From assembly GCF_014637795.1 (NCBI RefSeq), contig NZ_BMFD01000003.1, positions 147,754 through 211,753 of the forward strand: a stretch of DNA of 64,000 bases, read 5' to 3'. This document shows positions 1-7,615 of the stretch, one piece after another (the first letter of the stretch is position 1; each line of letters starts with the position of its first letter). The DNA is from Belliella aquatica. GTDB lineage: Bacteria; Bacteroidota; Bacteroidia; Cytophagales; Cyclobacteriaceae. The notes under the pieces were generated by a model that saw nothing but the letters and a program-made list of their open reading frames with translations, was not told the DNA's origin and ran no database searches. Made by a program: the position numbers and the translations under genes.

Positions 1-916
1 TTTTAAAAATTCTGAATTGCCAGCTGATATCCCTTCTTATGGGGTATTTGTACCAAGTTTCAACATTGGTAGAAAATTAGCAAATGGGAATATGCTAAAG
101 GCAGCTTATAACAGAAGAATCCAAAGACCTTCTTTGCAGTTTTTGAATCCTAACATTAATCAAGCAAACCCACAGCAACAGTCTCAAGGAAATCCATTGC
201 TTGACCCTGAATTGACGGATAATTATGAATTGGCATACAGTACATTCATAGGAGGGAGTTCTTTAAACTTTACTTCATATTTTAGAAATACAACAGGATC
301 TATTCAGCCGGTAAGGACGATCAGTGATAATGATGTGATTTTCACGAGTTTTGAAAATATTGGTAGTGAGAAAGCTGTAGGTTTTAGTGTGTTTTCAAAT
401 ATCAATATATCAGGAAAATTCTCTTTGAACGGAAGTATTGATACCTATTACGCAATGCTTACCAATGGCTTAGATGACCCAATGTTTGCGGCTTCAAATG
501 AAGGCTATGTAGTCAGTGGTAGATTATTTGGTAACTATACACTTCCGAAAAACTGGCAGCTTCAGGCTTTCACTTTTGCAAGAGGCAGAGCAGTTCAATT
601 GCAAGGTTCAGCGGGTGGATTTGGAGTCTATGGAATGAGCATCAACAAGCAGTTCAATGAAAAACGTGGTAGTGTCGGTTTTGGAATGGACAATTTCTTC
701 ACCAAAGAATTTAGAATCAAAAATGAATTGATCACTCCAACGATCATGCAAGAAAGCACTGTTGGGTTGAGAAACATGAACTTCAAAATCAACTTCTCTT
801 ACAGAATCGGTAAACTTAGTGTAGAAGGAAGCAGAAGAAAGAAAAGAGGAGTTACTAATGATGATATGAAAGAAGGTGGTGAAGGTGCTGCTGGAGCGAT
901 AATGAATAATAACTAA
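1..916 (+). CDS. TonB-dependent/outer-membrane beta-barrel receptor, C-terminal part (partial)
   Basis: The frame is open to the left edge, so only about the last 304 codons are present and the true start lies outside the window. The residues form alternating amphipathic beta strands rich in Asn, Gly and aromatics (for example NFTSYFRNTTGSIQ and FSLNGSIDTYYAML), as in the barrel of the OMP_b-brl_3 group of TonB-dependent receptor-like proteins. These proteins sit in the outer membrane and usually carry an N-terminal carboxypeptidase-like domain. The barrel is followed by a charged, low-complexity tail (RRKKRG, then Glu/Gly-rich, ending in NNN), which is common in this subgroup. The substrate cannot be read from this part. 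A terminator hairpin follows at 943-977. Confidence 0.8.
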   Translation, partial: FKNSELPADIPSYGVFVPSFNIGRKLANGNMLKAAYNRRIQRPSLQFLNPNINQANPQQQSQGNPLLDPELTDNYELAYSTFIGGSSLNFTSYFRNTTGSIQPVRTISDNDVIFTSFENIGSEKAVGFSVFSNINISGKFSLNGSIDTYYAMLTNGLDDPMFAASNEGYVVSGRLFGNYTLPKNWQLQAFTFARGRAVQLQGSAGGFGVYGMSINKQFNEKRGSVGFGMDNFFTKEFRIKNELITPTIMQESTVGLRNMNFKINFSYRIGKLSVEGSRRKKRGVTNDDMKEGGEGAAGAIMNNN

Positions 917-942
917 TAAGAATTTTAAATTCTTATTTTATC

Positions 943-977
943 AAAAAAGGTCTGCTGGAAACAGTAGACTTTTTTTT
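943..977 (+). terminator. Rho-independent terminator after the receptor gene
   Basis: GTCTGCTG at 950-957 pairs with CAGTAGAC at 962-969 (one G-T pair) around a GAAA tetraloop. An A-run precedes it and a run of eight T follows. Confidence 0.8.
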
Positions 978-1030
978 ATCTGTACATTCAATTCTAAAAA
1001 CAGTATCTTTATCTATTAAAATAATCAACT

Positions 1031-1270
1031 ATGGATATTCAATCGCTTAAATTAGACTTGATTAATTGGCTAACTAATTTACAAGATAAAGCCATTTTGA
1101 AACAACTTCAAGGTTTGAAAGAACAAGATAAGAATTCAATTTTACTGAGTGCAGATCAGGAAAGTGAATTAGAAAGAAGAATTCAGCATTATGAAAATGG
1201 GGATTCAAAGTTTTCATCTTGGGAAGATGTAAAGCAAAGAGTCAAAGATAAAGCTAAAGATGTCTTATAA
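1031..1270 (+). CDS. Antitoxin, addiction-module component family (RelB/ParD-like)
   Basis: This 79-residue protein matches the pattern of the addiction-module component family (PF09720/TIGR02574). It has an N-terminal helical half and then the typical C-terminal block, L..DQESELERRI, a Tyr/Glu/Asn spacer, SWEDVKQRVKDK. In this family the C-terminal part wraps around and neutralises a ParE/RelE-type toxin, and the antitoxin often represses its own operon. The toxin ATG (1260) lies inside the last codons of this gene, an 11-nt overlap that is normal for such pairs. The toxin frame is interrupted by a stop (see 1260-1562), so this antitoxin is probably an orphan. It starts at an ATG and no alternative start is needed. 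Confidence 0.75.
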   Translation: MDIQSLKLDLINWLTNLQDKAILKQLQGLKEQDKNSILLSADQESELERRIQHYENGDSKFSSWEDVKQRVKDKAKDVL

Positions 1271-1562
1271 TTTCAGATATTCCGAGTAAGCAGAAATAGA
1301 TATTTTTGATTCATATCTTTTTTATGAACGTAAAAAGCTTGGCTTGGGAGAAAATTTTTTAGTGGAACTAGAATATGCTAAGAGGGCAATTTTGATTAGC
1401 CCTTTTACATACAGAGTAGTTTTCAAAAATAAAGTCAGAGTGTTTATTATTCAAAGATTCCCTTATTCTTTATATTATATCATAAATGGTTCTAATATAG
1501 ATGTGATTTCTGTGTCCAATACAAATCAAAATCCAAAGAAGTGGAAAGAAAAATTGGGTTAA
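1260..1562 (+). pseudogene. ParE/RelE-family toxin interrupted by an in-frame stop at codon 10
   Basis: Reading from ATG 1260 gives MSYNFRYSE, then TAA (1287-1289), then AEIDIFDSYLFYERKKLGLG and onward in the same frame to 1562. The rest has the features of a ParE-like ribosome-targeting or gyrase toxin: a LGLGENFL turn, an ILISPFTYRVVFKN segment, a RFPYSLYYII strand and a C-terminal NPKKW. Relatives usually have Glu or a similar residue where the TAA is, so one substitution (such as GAA to TAA) would explain the damage. No Met occurs between the stop and well into the core, so restart is unlikely to give an active toxin; TTG at 1344 would omit the first helix. A bidirectional terminator follows at 1584-1615. 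Confidence 0.8.
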
Positions 1563-1583
1563 TTCGATATATTATCTGGGATT

Positions 1584-1615
1584 AAAAAAGACCTACTTCT
1601 CAGCAGGTCTTTTTT
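1584..1615. terminator. Bidirectional terminator between toxin remnant and pdhB
   Basis: An 11-bp perfect stem pairs AAAAAAGACCT (1584-1594) with AGGTCTTTTTT (1605-1615). The A-run and T-run on either side let it work for both convergent transcripts. Confidence 0.85.
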
Positions 1616-1638
1616 AATTCTATTTATTGAGATAATTC

Positions 1639-2619
1639 TCACTTCTTATACATCACTTGCTTTACAGCATCGATGGTTCTTTTTACGTTCGGGATGGTTA
1701 CATCAATGTAAGTTGGTGCATAACTCAAAGGCACATCCATCGAGTTTACTCTTACTACGGGAGCATCGAGGTAATCAAAAGCATTTCTTTGGATATTGTA
1801 AGTCAATTCAGAAGAAATTGCTGCTATTGGATTTGCTTCTTCTACTACAACGCATCTGTTTGTCTTTTTAACAGACTCAAGACATGTAGCGTAATCAATT
1901 GGTCTCACAGTTCTCAAATCAATCACCTCAGCTTCAATACCGTCTTTAGCAAGTTCTTCAGCAGCTTCTAAAGCGACTTTCATCATCTTACCAAAAGAAA
2001 TGATCGTTACATCAGTACCTTTTCTTTTGATATCTGCAACACCAATTGGCAATAGGTATTCACCTTCAGGAACTTCACCTTTATCACCATACATCAATTC
2101 TGACTCCATGAAAATCACTGGATCATCATCTCTGATTGCTGCTTTCAATAAACCTTTTGCATCGTAAGGATTAGAAGGGACTACTACTTTCAATCCTGGC
2201 GTGTTTGCAAACCAGTTTTCGAAATTTGAAGAGTGAGTAGCACCAAGTTGTCCTGCATTCCCAGTAGCACCACGGAAGACGATAGGTACATTGTATGCAC
2301 CACCAGACATAGCGTACATCTTTGCAGCTGAGTTGATGATTTGATCAATTGCTACAAGTGAAAAGTTGAAAGTCATAAACTCAATGATTGGTCTAAGTCC
2401 ATTCATAGCAGCACCTACTCCAAGACCAGAAAATCCTAGTTCAGCAATAGGAGTATCATAAACTCTTTCAGGCCCAAACTCGTCTAACATTCCTTGGGAT
2501 ACTTTGTATGCTCCGTTGTATTCTGCTACTTCTTCACCCATGAGAAACACGTTTTTGTCGCGTCTCATTTCTTCTGACATAGCTTCTCTTAATGCTTCTC
2601 TGAATTGTATAACTCTCAT
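1639..2619 (-). CDS. pdhB: Pyruvate dehydrogenase E1 component, beta subunit
   Basis: This 326-residue protein is the beta chain of the thiamine-diphosphate-dependent E1 enzyme, which decarboxylates pyruvate and passes the acetyl group to the lipoyl E2 component in the cytoplasm. The N-terminal pyrimidine-binding domain (about 4-180) shows FLMGEEVAEYNGAYKVSQG, DTPIAELGFSGLGVGAAM and RPIIEFMTFNF. The C-terminal transketolase-type domain (about 195-315) shows TDVTIISFGKM and VIDLRTVRPID. The length is normal for the family. Neither pdhA nor the E2 gene is adjacent; a separate beta-subunit gene is common in Cytophagales. An ATG start is at 2619. I cannot fully exclude that it serves a branched-chain 2-oxoacid dehydrogenase, but the sequence pattern favours pyruvate. 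Confidence 0.93.
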   Translation of the reverse strand: MRVIQFREALREAMSEEMRRDKNVFLMGEEVAEYNGAYKVSQGMLDEFGPERVYDTPIAELGFSGLGVGAAMNGLRPIIEFMTFNFSLVAIDQIINSAAKMYAMSGGAYNVPIVFRGATGNAGQLGATHSSNFENWFANTPGLKVVVPSNPYDAKGLLKAAIRDDDPVIFMESELMYGDKGEVPEGEYLLPIGVADIKRKGTDVTIISFGKMMKVALEAAEELAKDGIEAEVIDLRTVRPIDYATCLESVKKTNRCVVVEEANPIAAISSELTYNIQRNAFDYLDAPVVRVNSMDVPLSYAPTYIDVTIPNVKRTIDAVKQVMYKK

Positions 2620-2739
2620 TTTTGTATCAAAATTTTCGTGCGTAAAAATAGAAAGTAATCGTTCAATTACAAAACCATATCAGGAAGTTCGAGATTTATT
2701 TTCAACTCAATTGCGATAGCTGTGGCCTTAGAATCGGAT

Positions 2740-3159
2740 TTAATCTGGTTTTACGACATGCTTTCCAGATTCAATCCAGTTGTTAAGACCGCCTTCTAAC
2801 ATGTAGACTTTCTTGAAACCCATCTCTTTCATTTTCTCTGTGGCTGGAATCGTTCGTTTGGCAGATCTGCAATAGACATAGTATGTTTTCTTCTTGTCTA
2901 GAGTCCCGATCTCATTTTCAAAATCACCACCCAAAAAGTCTGCAAACTCAGCACCTTCAATATGACCTTCAGCTACTTCCTCAGGAGTTCTAATGTCAAG
3001 AATTACTCCCTTTTTACTCTTTTTGGCTGCTTTTTCGAATTTATCAGGAGTTAAAGATTTCACATCTTCCTGAGCAGTAGCCTTGTTGATCTGCAAAGAA
3101 ATTGTAAGGACAAAAGCCAACAGAATTACTTTTGAGAAGTTGTTGAATATGTTTTTCAT
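2740..3159 (-). CDS. Exported rhodanese-like domain protein
   Basis: This 139-residue protein has a Sec signal peptide (Lys-rich start, hydrophobic core about 10-22, cleavage near TAQ-ED) followed by one rhodanese domain. Domain marks are GVILDIRTPEEVAEGHIEGA, the active-site loop YCRSAKR containing the catalytic Cys, and MLEGGLNNWIESGK near the end. Rhodaneses carry sulfur as a Cys persulfide or bind oxyanions. A periplasmic location suggests handling of sulfur compounds or redox protection rather than tRNA thiolation. It lies alone, divergent from the phosphoesterase gene at 3239. The substrate is unknown. Confidence 0.88.
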   Translation of the reverse strand: MKNIFNNFSKVILLAFVLTISLQINKATAQEDVKSLTPDKFEKAAKKSKKGVILDIRTPEEVAEGHIEGAEFADFLGGDFENEIGTLDKKKTYYVYCRSAKRTIPATEKMKEMGFKKVYMLEGGLNNWIESGKHVVKPD

Positions 3160-3238
3160 GATCGTTTTTATTGGTGATTCAATTGCTTTACTTTAGCAAA
3201 GTATAGAATCAAATTTACAAATTAATAACAGATCAACC

Positions 3239-3739
3239 TTGAAGAAAATTGCTTTAATTTCAGATTCGCACGGATATATTGACGAGGCGATTGTGAGTCA
3301 CTTGCATGGCGCAGATGAGATTTGGCATGCAGGTGATATCGGCGACTTGGAAATTCTGAACTATTTACCAAAAGAGAAAACCCATAGAATCATTACAGGA
3401 AATATTGATGATCTTGTTGCTCAAGAGCGCTATCCTGAAGAAATTTGGTTCGAAGTGGAGGGCTTGAAAGTAGGGATGCTTCATATTGGAGGGAAGCCGC
3501 CGAGATACGCGAAAGGAGTAAAAGAGAAAATTTTAAAAAATGGTGCCAAACTATTTGTTTGCGGCCATTCTCATATTTGCAAAGTGGAATTTGATCCAAT
3601 AGTAGACTGTCTTTATATGAATCCGGGAGCTATTGGAAGACATGGATTTCATATGATTCGTACGATGTTGCTTTTTGAAATCAATCAAGGAAAATTACAA
3701 AATCTTCGTGTAGTTGAACTTGGCAAAAGAGCAAAATAA
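3239..3739 (+). CDS. Metallophosphoesterase, YfcE/MJ0936 family
   Basis: This 166-residue cytoplasmic phosphodiesterase of the calcineurin-like fold uses two metal ions to cut phosphodiester bonds. The metal ligands are visible in order: ISDSHG (about 7-12), HAGDIGD (about 31-37), TGNIDD (about 53-58), MLHIGG and CGHSHI (about 108-113). This single-domain layout matches the YfcE/MJ0936 family, whose physiological substrate is mostly unknown. The start is TTG at 3239; there is no in-frame ATG just upstream and the N-terminus (KKIALISDSHG) fits the family, so TTG is the likely start. The stop codon overlaps the first arm of a terminator at 3738-3770. Confidence 0.88.
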   Translation: MKKIALISDSHGYIDEAIVSHLHGADEIWHAGDIGDLEILNYLPKEKTHRIITGNIDDLVAQERYPEEIWFEVEGLKVGMLHIGGKPPRYAKGVKEKILKNGAKLFVCGHSHICKVEFDPIVDCLYMNPGAIGRHGFHMIRTMLLFEINQGKLQNLRVVELGKRAK

Positions 3740-3770
3740 AAAGGGCAGCAATTTGATCGCAACCCTTTTT
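3738..3770 (+). terminator. Terminator overlapping the phosphoesterase stop
   Basis: AAAAAGGG (3738-3745) pairs with CCCTTTTT (3763-3770), with a small inner GC/GC helix in the loop. It may also serve the small leftward gene at 3803-3940. Confidence 0.7.
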
Positions 3771-3802
3771 ATTTCTCGAAAAAAGAAACGTTGAATTTCA
3801 AC

Positions 3803-3940
3803 TTAGAAGTTTTTCTTCAACTCTTCGATGTCCACATTTTTGATTACCGGCTTGGCACTCAATTGCTTAATCTTTATAACTCTAGTAGTCTGAGCTTGTC
3901 TCTTTCTTTTTAACTTTCTCTTTAATGTAGTAACAGCCAT
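3803..3940 (-). CDS. Small basic protein of 45 residues, unknown function
   Basis: An ATG at 3940 opens a 45-codon frame on the minus strand that ends at TAA 3803-3805. The product begins MAVTTLKRKLKRKRQAQTTR and ends with VDIEELKKNF. The first half is strongly basic (K/R pairs at residues 7-14); the second half is a short amphipathic acidic/hydrophobic segment. It fills the only stretch in the window longer than 300 nt without an obvious gene (3740-4129) and has its own upstream region, and its 3' end faces the terminator at 3738-3770. The composition resembles small nucleic-acid- or ribosome-associated proteins, but I do not recognise a family. It is shorter than many ORF cutoffs and could be missed by standard annotation. 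Confidence 0.6.
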   Translation of the reverse strand: MAVTTLKRKLKRKRQAQTTRVIKIKQLSAKPVIKNVDIEELKKNF

Positions 3941-4129
3941 TGTCTTATCTGTTTATATGATCTCAAATGAAGCGCAAAATTAATGGATTATTTTGAAATG
4001 ACCTTACAACCACCCGAATATTTTGTAATTCATTTTCTCAAAGTTATGCCTGAAGTGGAATGTTATTGTGGAATTAGATTCAATTGTTTCGTGTGATCTG
4101 TTAACTTTGCCCAAAATTCACAAATCAGC

Positions 4130-5500
4130 ATGGCAATTCAGAAACCTACTTTACCTAAAGGCACGAGAGATTTTGGTCCGCTTCAGATGGCAAGAAGAAA
4201 TTATATTTTTGATATCATCAAAGATACTTTCAAGCTTTTTGGCTATCAGCAGCTTGAGACACCATCTATGGAGAACCTCAGTACACTAACTGGAAAATAT
4301 GGTGATGAAGGAGATCAGTTGCTTTTTAAAATTCTGAATAGTGGGGATTATTTGAAGGATGTTTCTGCTGCTGACTTGGAAGCAGGTGCAAGCGCTACTT
4401 TATCCAAAGTTTCAGAAAAAGGACTTCGCTATGACCTTACAGTTCCCTTTGCCCGCTATGTGGTGATGAATCGGAACGAGATTTCTTATCCATTCAAACG
4501 ATTCCAAATTCAGCCTGTTTGGAGAGCAGATAGACCGCAAAGAGGTAGATATAGAGAGTTTTATCAATGTGACGCAGATGTAGTTGGGACGGATAGTTTG
4601 GTCTGTGAGTTGGAGATTTTATTGATGATCAAGCGGGTATTTGCTCAGTTAGATTTGAAAGATTATGCGATTAAAATCAATAATAGGAAAATTCTTACAG
4701 GCTTAGCAGAAGTAATTGGTTCAGCAGGGCGAGAGTCTGATTTGTGTGTGGCTATTGATAAACTGGATAAAATTGGTTGGGAAAAAGTACAGGAGGAACT
4801 TGTTCAACGTGAATTTTCTTCTGACGCTATCAGTAACTTAAATCCAATTATTGATTTGAAAGGATCGAATGCTGAGAAGTTAGATTTTTTAGCTTCTTTT
4901 TTAGCAAGTTCCGAGGTAGGATTAAAAGGAGTAGAAGAGTTAAGAGAAGTTTTTGATTTGCTCACGCAATACGGAGACACAGAAGAATTTATTGATTTTG
5001 ATGTGGTCTTAGCCAGAGGCTTGTCTTATTACACGGGTGCGATATTCGAAGTTAAAGTCAATCATGTATCCATAGGTTCAGTAAGTGGAGGTGGAAGATA
5101 TGATAATTTAACAGGTGTTTTTGGGCTTGATGGAGTTTCAGGAGTTGGTTTTTCCTTTGGCGTGGATAGGATTTATGATGTTTTAGAAGAGTTAGATTTA
5201 TTTCCAAAGGATCAATTGAAAGGTACGCAGGTCTTGATCACGTACTTTGAAGAAGAAGGGAGGAGATATGGTTTGAAAGTTTTGAATCAATTGAGGATTA
5301 ATGATATTCCGGCCGAGCTCTATCCTGATGTGGTTAAAATAAAAAAGCAATTTACCTATGGGGATAAAAAGCAAATCCCTTTTGTGATCGTGATTGGTTC
5401 TGAAGAAATCGAAAAGAAAGAAGTGACTTTAAAAAATCTAATCACAGGGAATCAATTAAGCATGCCTTTGGAGAAAGCGATAGAAGAAGTTAAAAAGTAA
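4130..5500 (+). CDS. hisS: Histidine--tRNA ligase
   Basis: This 456-residue class II aminoacyl-tRNA synthetase activates histidine with ATP and charges tRNA-His in the cytoplasm. It shows PKGTRDF at 9-15, motif 2 with RFQIQPVWRADRPQRGR (about 124-140) and FYQCDADVVG, the histidine-specific ARGLSYYTGAIFEV (about 295-308), and motif 3 GVGFSFGVDRI (about 338-348). An anticodon-binding domain fills the C-terminus from about 365. It is slightly longer than the usual 420-430 residues but has no sign of fusion. A TAacTTTG -7 element lies at 4102-4109, upstream of the ATG at 4130, although a well-spaced -33 element is not evident. Confidence 0.96.
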   Translation: MAIQKPTLPKGTRDFGPLQMARRNYIFDIIKDTFKLFGYQQLETPSMENLSTLTGKYGDEGDQLLFKILNSGDYLKDVSAADLEAGASATLSKVSEKGLRYDLTVPFARYVVMNRNEISYPFKRFQIQPVWRADRPQRGRYREFYQCDADVVGTDSLVCELEILLMIKRVFAQLDLKDYAIKINNRKILTGLAEVIGSAGRESDLCVAIDKLDKIGWEKVQEELVQREFSSDAISNLNPIIDLKGSNAEKLDFLASFLASSEVGLKGVEELREVFDLLTQYGDTEEFIDFDVVLARGLSYYTGAIFEVKVNHVSIGSVSGGGRYDNLTGVFGLDGVSGVGFSFGVDRIYDVLEELDLFPKDQLKGTQVLITYFEEEGRRYGLKVLNQLRINDIPAELYPDVVKIKKQFTYGDKKQIPFVIVIGSEEIEKKEVTLKNLITGNQLSMPLEKAIEEVKK

Positions 5501-5508
5501 GCTAGAGG

Positions 5509-5823
5509 TCAATCGACTTCTAGCACTGCATTGACAGGGATATGAATACCGCCCTTGAGCGTGATGAATTCTTGTCCTACTGCCCAAATTGTAGTATTGA
5601 CAACATATGTTTTCTCATCAGCAGTTTCGAAAGTAATTTGCACTTTACTCTGTAGAAGGTTGCCGAGAGCCTGTGCCCTAAAAAGTTCATTCCATCTTTT
5701 TTTGATTTCTATATCGGTCAGTAAAACTTCCTTTTTGTTGAATTTCAAATTTTTGATGTCTTCTTTCTCAATTCTCTCTATAGTTTTCATTCCAGTTTCA
5801 TATTCAAAGTTAAACACAGTCAT
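5509..5823 (-). CDS. Conserved hypothetical protein, 104 residues
   Basis: I do not recognise a named family. The protein is soluble, with no signal peptide or membrane segment. Residues 1-60 are charged and helical (KTIERIEKEDIKNLKF, then a Lys/Glu-rich stretch). The C-terminal half alternates strands (KVQITFETADEKTYVVNTTIWAVGQEFITLKGG) and ends with HIPVNAVLEVD, a pattern like small beta-barrel or SH3-like modules. It is convergent with hisS and 8 nt from it. The ATG at 5823 is preferred; a second ATG 33 nt downstream is possible. Codon use and composition match its neighbours, so it is probably a real gene. Confidence 0.65.
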   Translation of the reverse strand: MTVFNFEYETGMKTIERIEKEDIKNLKFNKKEVLLTDIEIKKRWNELFRAQALGNLLQSKVQITFETADEKTYVVNTTIWAVGQEFITLKGGIHIPVNAVLEVD

Positions 5824-5935
5824 ATATACTGCAAATCGATTATATAGGTTTTGAGAATATCGATTTTATTTTATAAGAAAAATAATATTTCAAAATATAT
5901 TATTTAACAAACTTTTATTTTAAAACCTCATATTC

Positions 5936-5964
5936 TTGAACTGTTGGTAAAAAGATTATATTTG
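5936..5964 (+). promoter_or_regulatory. Bacteroidota-type promoter of ybaB
   Basis: TTG at 5936-5938, an 18-nt spacer and TAtaTTTG at 5957-5964 match the phylum consensus. The ybaB ATG lies 25 nt downstream (5989). Confidence 0.6.
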
Positions 5965-5988
5965 CAATCAAAATTAACGGATAAGAAT

Positions 5989-6321
5989 ATGTTTGATTTA
6001 ATGAATATCATGAGTAAGGTGAAGGAGGCTCAAGCCAAAATCAAAGAGACTCAGGCAAAGCTCGTACACCTTACTGCTGAAGGAGAGTCTGGAGCAGGAA
6101 TGGTCAAGGTGACCGTCAATGGCAACAGAAAAGTGGTTTCTATAGAGATGGACGATTCACTTATCAATCCTGCTGACAAAGAAATGTTGAGCGACTTAAC
6201 TGTCGCTGCGATCAATAAAGCTATGGAAGCTATAGAAATTAAGATCAAAGAAGAAATGAAGTCAGCAACCGACGGAATGATGCCAAACATTCCAGGAATG
6301 GACTTAGGAAGTATGTTTTAA
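5989..6321 (+). CDS. ybaB: Nucleoid-associated protein, YbaB/EbfC family
   Basis: This 110-residue protein is a small dimeric DNA-binding factor of the YbaB/EbfC family, which coats the nucleoid and is often encoded with recR or dnaX. It shows an N-terminal coiled region (MSKVKEAQAKIKETQAKL), the core GMVKVTVNGNRKVVSIEMDD, a C-terminal helix and a Met/Gly/Pro-rich tail (MMPNIPGMDLGSMF). The start is the ATG at 5989, just after a well-formed promoter, rather than a TTG at 5944 that would lie upstream of the promoter -7 element. The next gene starts directly after its stop (6322), so it is probably co-transcribed with the glycosyltransferase. Confidence 0.92.
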   Translation: MFDLMNIMSKVKEAQAKIKETQAKLVHLTAEGESGAGMVKVTVNGNRKVVSIEMDDSLINPADKEMLSDLTVAAINKAMEAIEIKIKEEMKSATDGMMPNIPGMDLGSMF

Positions 6322-7323
6322 ATGCAGAAAGCTGCAATAGTTATATTGAATTACAATGGGGAGGAAATGCTCAAGCGTTTTCTTCCTTCTGTTTTGGCTC
6401 ATAGTGACTCTCCCGTGATTATTGCAGACAATGCAAGTACGGATAATTCTCTTGATTTTTTAGAGCGATTTTTTCCCGAACTTCAAATTATAGCCTTAAA
6501 AGAAAACACAGGCTACGCAGGGGGATACAATGAAGCGCTGCAGCAGCTGCAAGGGCTTTTTGAATACTATATATTGCTTAATTCAGATGTGGAGGTAACC
6601 CCTTTTTGGGACATGAAATTGATTGGTTTTTTAGAACAAAATCCATTTTATGTGTCCGTTCAGCCCAAGATCTTGTCTGTAGATAATAAGGGATATTTTG
6701 ATTATGCAGGTGCCGGAGGAGGGTTTCTCGATCAACTTGGATATCCATACTGCAGGGGACGAATATTTGATACAATAGAAAAAGATATTGGTCAGTACGA
6801 TGATACCATTGAAGTGGATTGGACATCGGGCGCATGTATGGCTATCAAGGCTGATATTTTTCATGAATTTCATGGCTTTGATGCTAGTTTTTTTGCACAC
6901 ATGGAAGAAATTGATTTATGCTGGAGAATCAGAGCAGGAGGGTATAAAATTGCTTATTGCGGTGCGGTAGAAGTTAAGCATCTCGGAGGAGGAACATTAT
7001 CAAGAACTAGTCCGAAGAAAACGTTTTTGAATTTCAGAAACAATCTACTCATGTTATTCAAAAACCTTAGTCAGAAAGAGTTTAAAAAGAAATATGTCAT
7101 TCGAATGCTTCTTGATTCGCTTGCAGCTTTCGTGTTTCTGCTAAGAGGAAAAAGTGCTGAAAGCAAAGCAGTTTACGAAGCACACCGTGATTTTCACCGG
7201 GCTAAAAAAATAGCAAATTTAAATTCTATGGCACTAAACTTGCCATCAAAATCGGTTAATAATATTGATTCAATTCTTTGGCAATATTACATCAAAAACA
7301 AAAAGTTGTTTTCTGAATTTTAA
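6322..7323 (+). CDS. Glycosyltransferase family 2 (rhamnosyltransferase-like)
   Basis: This 333-residue GT-A-fold transferase uses a nucleotide sugar to extend a surface glycan at the cytoplasmic face. It shows the N-terminal AIVILNYNGEEML, the nucleotide-binding IIADNASTDNS, ENTGYAGGYNEAL, the metal-binding NSDVE (about 87-91), and the acceptor-side block HMEEIDLCWRIRAGGYKI followed by HLGGGT. These last motifs are typical of the WcaE/rhamnosyltransferase-like branch. A weakly hydrophobic helix lies near 258-276. It starts immediately after the ybaB stop and overlaps the convergent PspC gene by 4 nt. The sugar and the acceptor cannot be told from sequence. Confidence 0.88.
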   Translation: MQKAAIVILNYNGEEMLKRFLPSVLAHSDSPVIIADNASTDNSLDFLERFFPELQIIALKENTGYAGGYNEALQQLQGLFEYYILLNSDVEVTPFWDMKLIGFLEQNPFYVSVQPKILSVDNKGYFDYAGAGGGFLDQLGYPYCRGRIFDTIEKDIGQYDDTIEVDWTSGACMAIKADIFHEFHGFDASFFAHMEEIDLCWRIRAGGYKIAYCGAVEVKHLGGGTLSRTSPKKTFLNFRNNLLMLFKNLSQKEFKKKYVIRMLLDSLAAFVFLLRGKSAESKAVYEAHRDFHRAKKIANLNSMALNLPSKSVNNIDSILWQYYIKNKKLFSEF

Positions 7324-7538
7324 TCAAATAATACAGGATTGTTCATCTTTCTAAAGTACTTTCTGATTTTCATCATCATCGCCATGCTGACATAGAGAAT
7401 CACAGGTGAACCAAGTGTAATGAAGGAGCTGTAAATGAAGAATAGCCGAATGCTATCGATTGGGAAATTTAGTTTCTCACCTAATCTAGAGCAAACACCA
7501 AAAGCGCGGTCTTCAAAAAAGAGTCTAAGTTTGTTCAT
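7320..7538 (-). CDS. PspC-domain membrane protein
   Basis: This 72-residue protein has a PspC domain: KLRLFFEDRAFGVCSRLGEKLNFPIDSIRLFFIY and one hydrophobic segment (about 37-57). PspC proteins are small inner-membrane proteins linked to envelope-stress responses, where they can act as partners of PspA/PspB. No pspA is nearby, as is common in Bacteroidota, where stand-alone short PspC proteins are frequent. The last 4 nt overlap the end of the convergent glycosyltransferase gene. ATG at 7538. Confidence 0.82.
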   Translation of the reverse strand: MNKLRLFFEDRAFGVCSRLGEKLNFPIDSIRLFFIYSSFITLGSPVILYVSMAMMMKIRKYFRKMNNPVLFD

Positions 7539-7615
7539 AATAATTGGTTTTCAATTAGTTTGAATTAAATGTAACAAATAAATTGCAATAAGTCGATAAT
7601 CTATTTTAATGCCAA

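Noticed and set aside
1344-1562. Separate 72-residue gene starting at TTG 1344
   Set aside because: It is the same frame as the toxin from ATG 1260, lacks its own ribosome-binding signal and would miss the first helix; it is the distal part of the broken toxin.
4084-4109. Full promoter for hisS
   Set aside because: The -7 element TAacTTTG is good, but the nearest TTG is only 15 nt away, so only the -7 element is mentioned with hisS.
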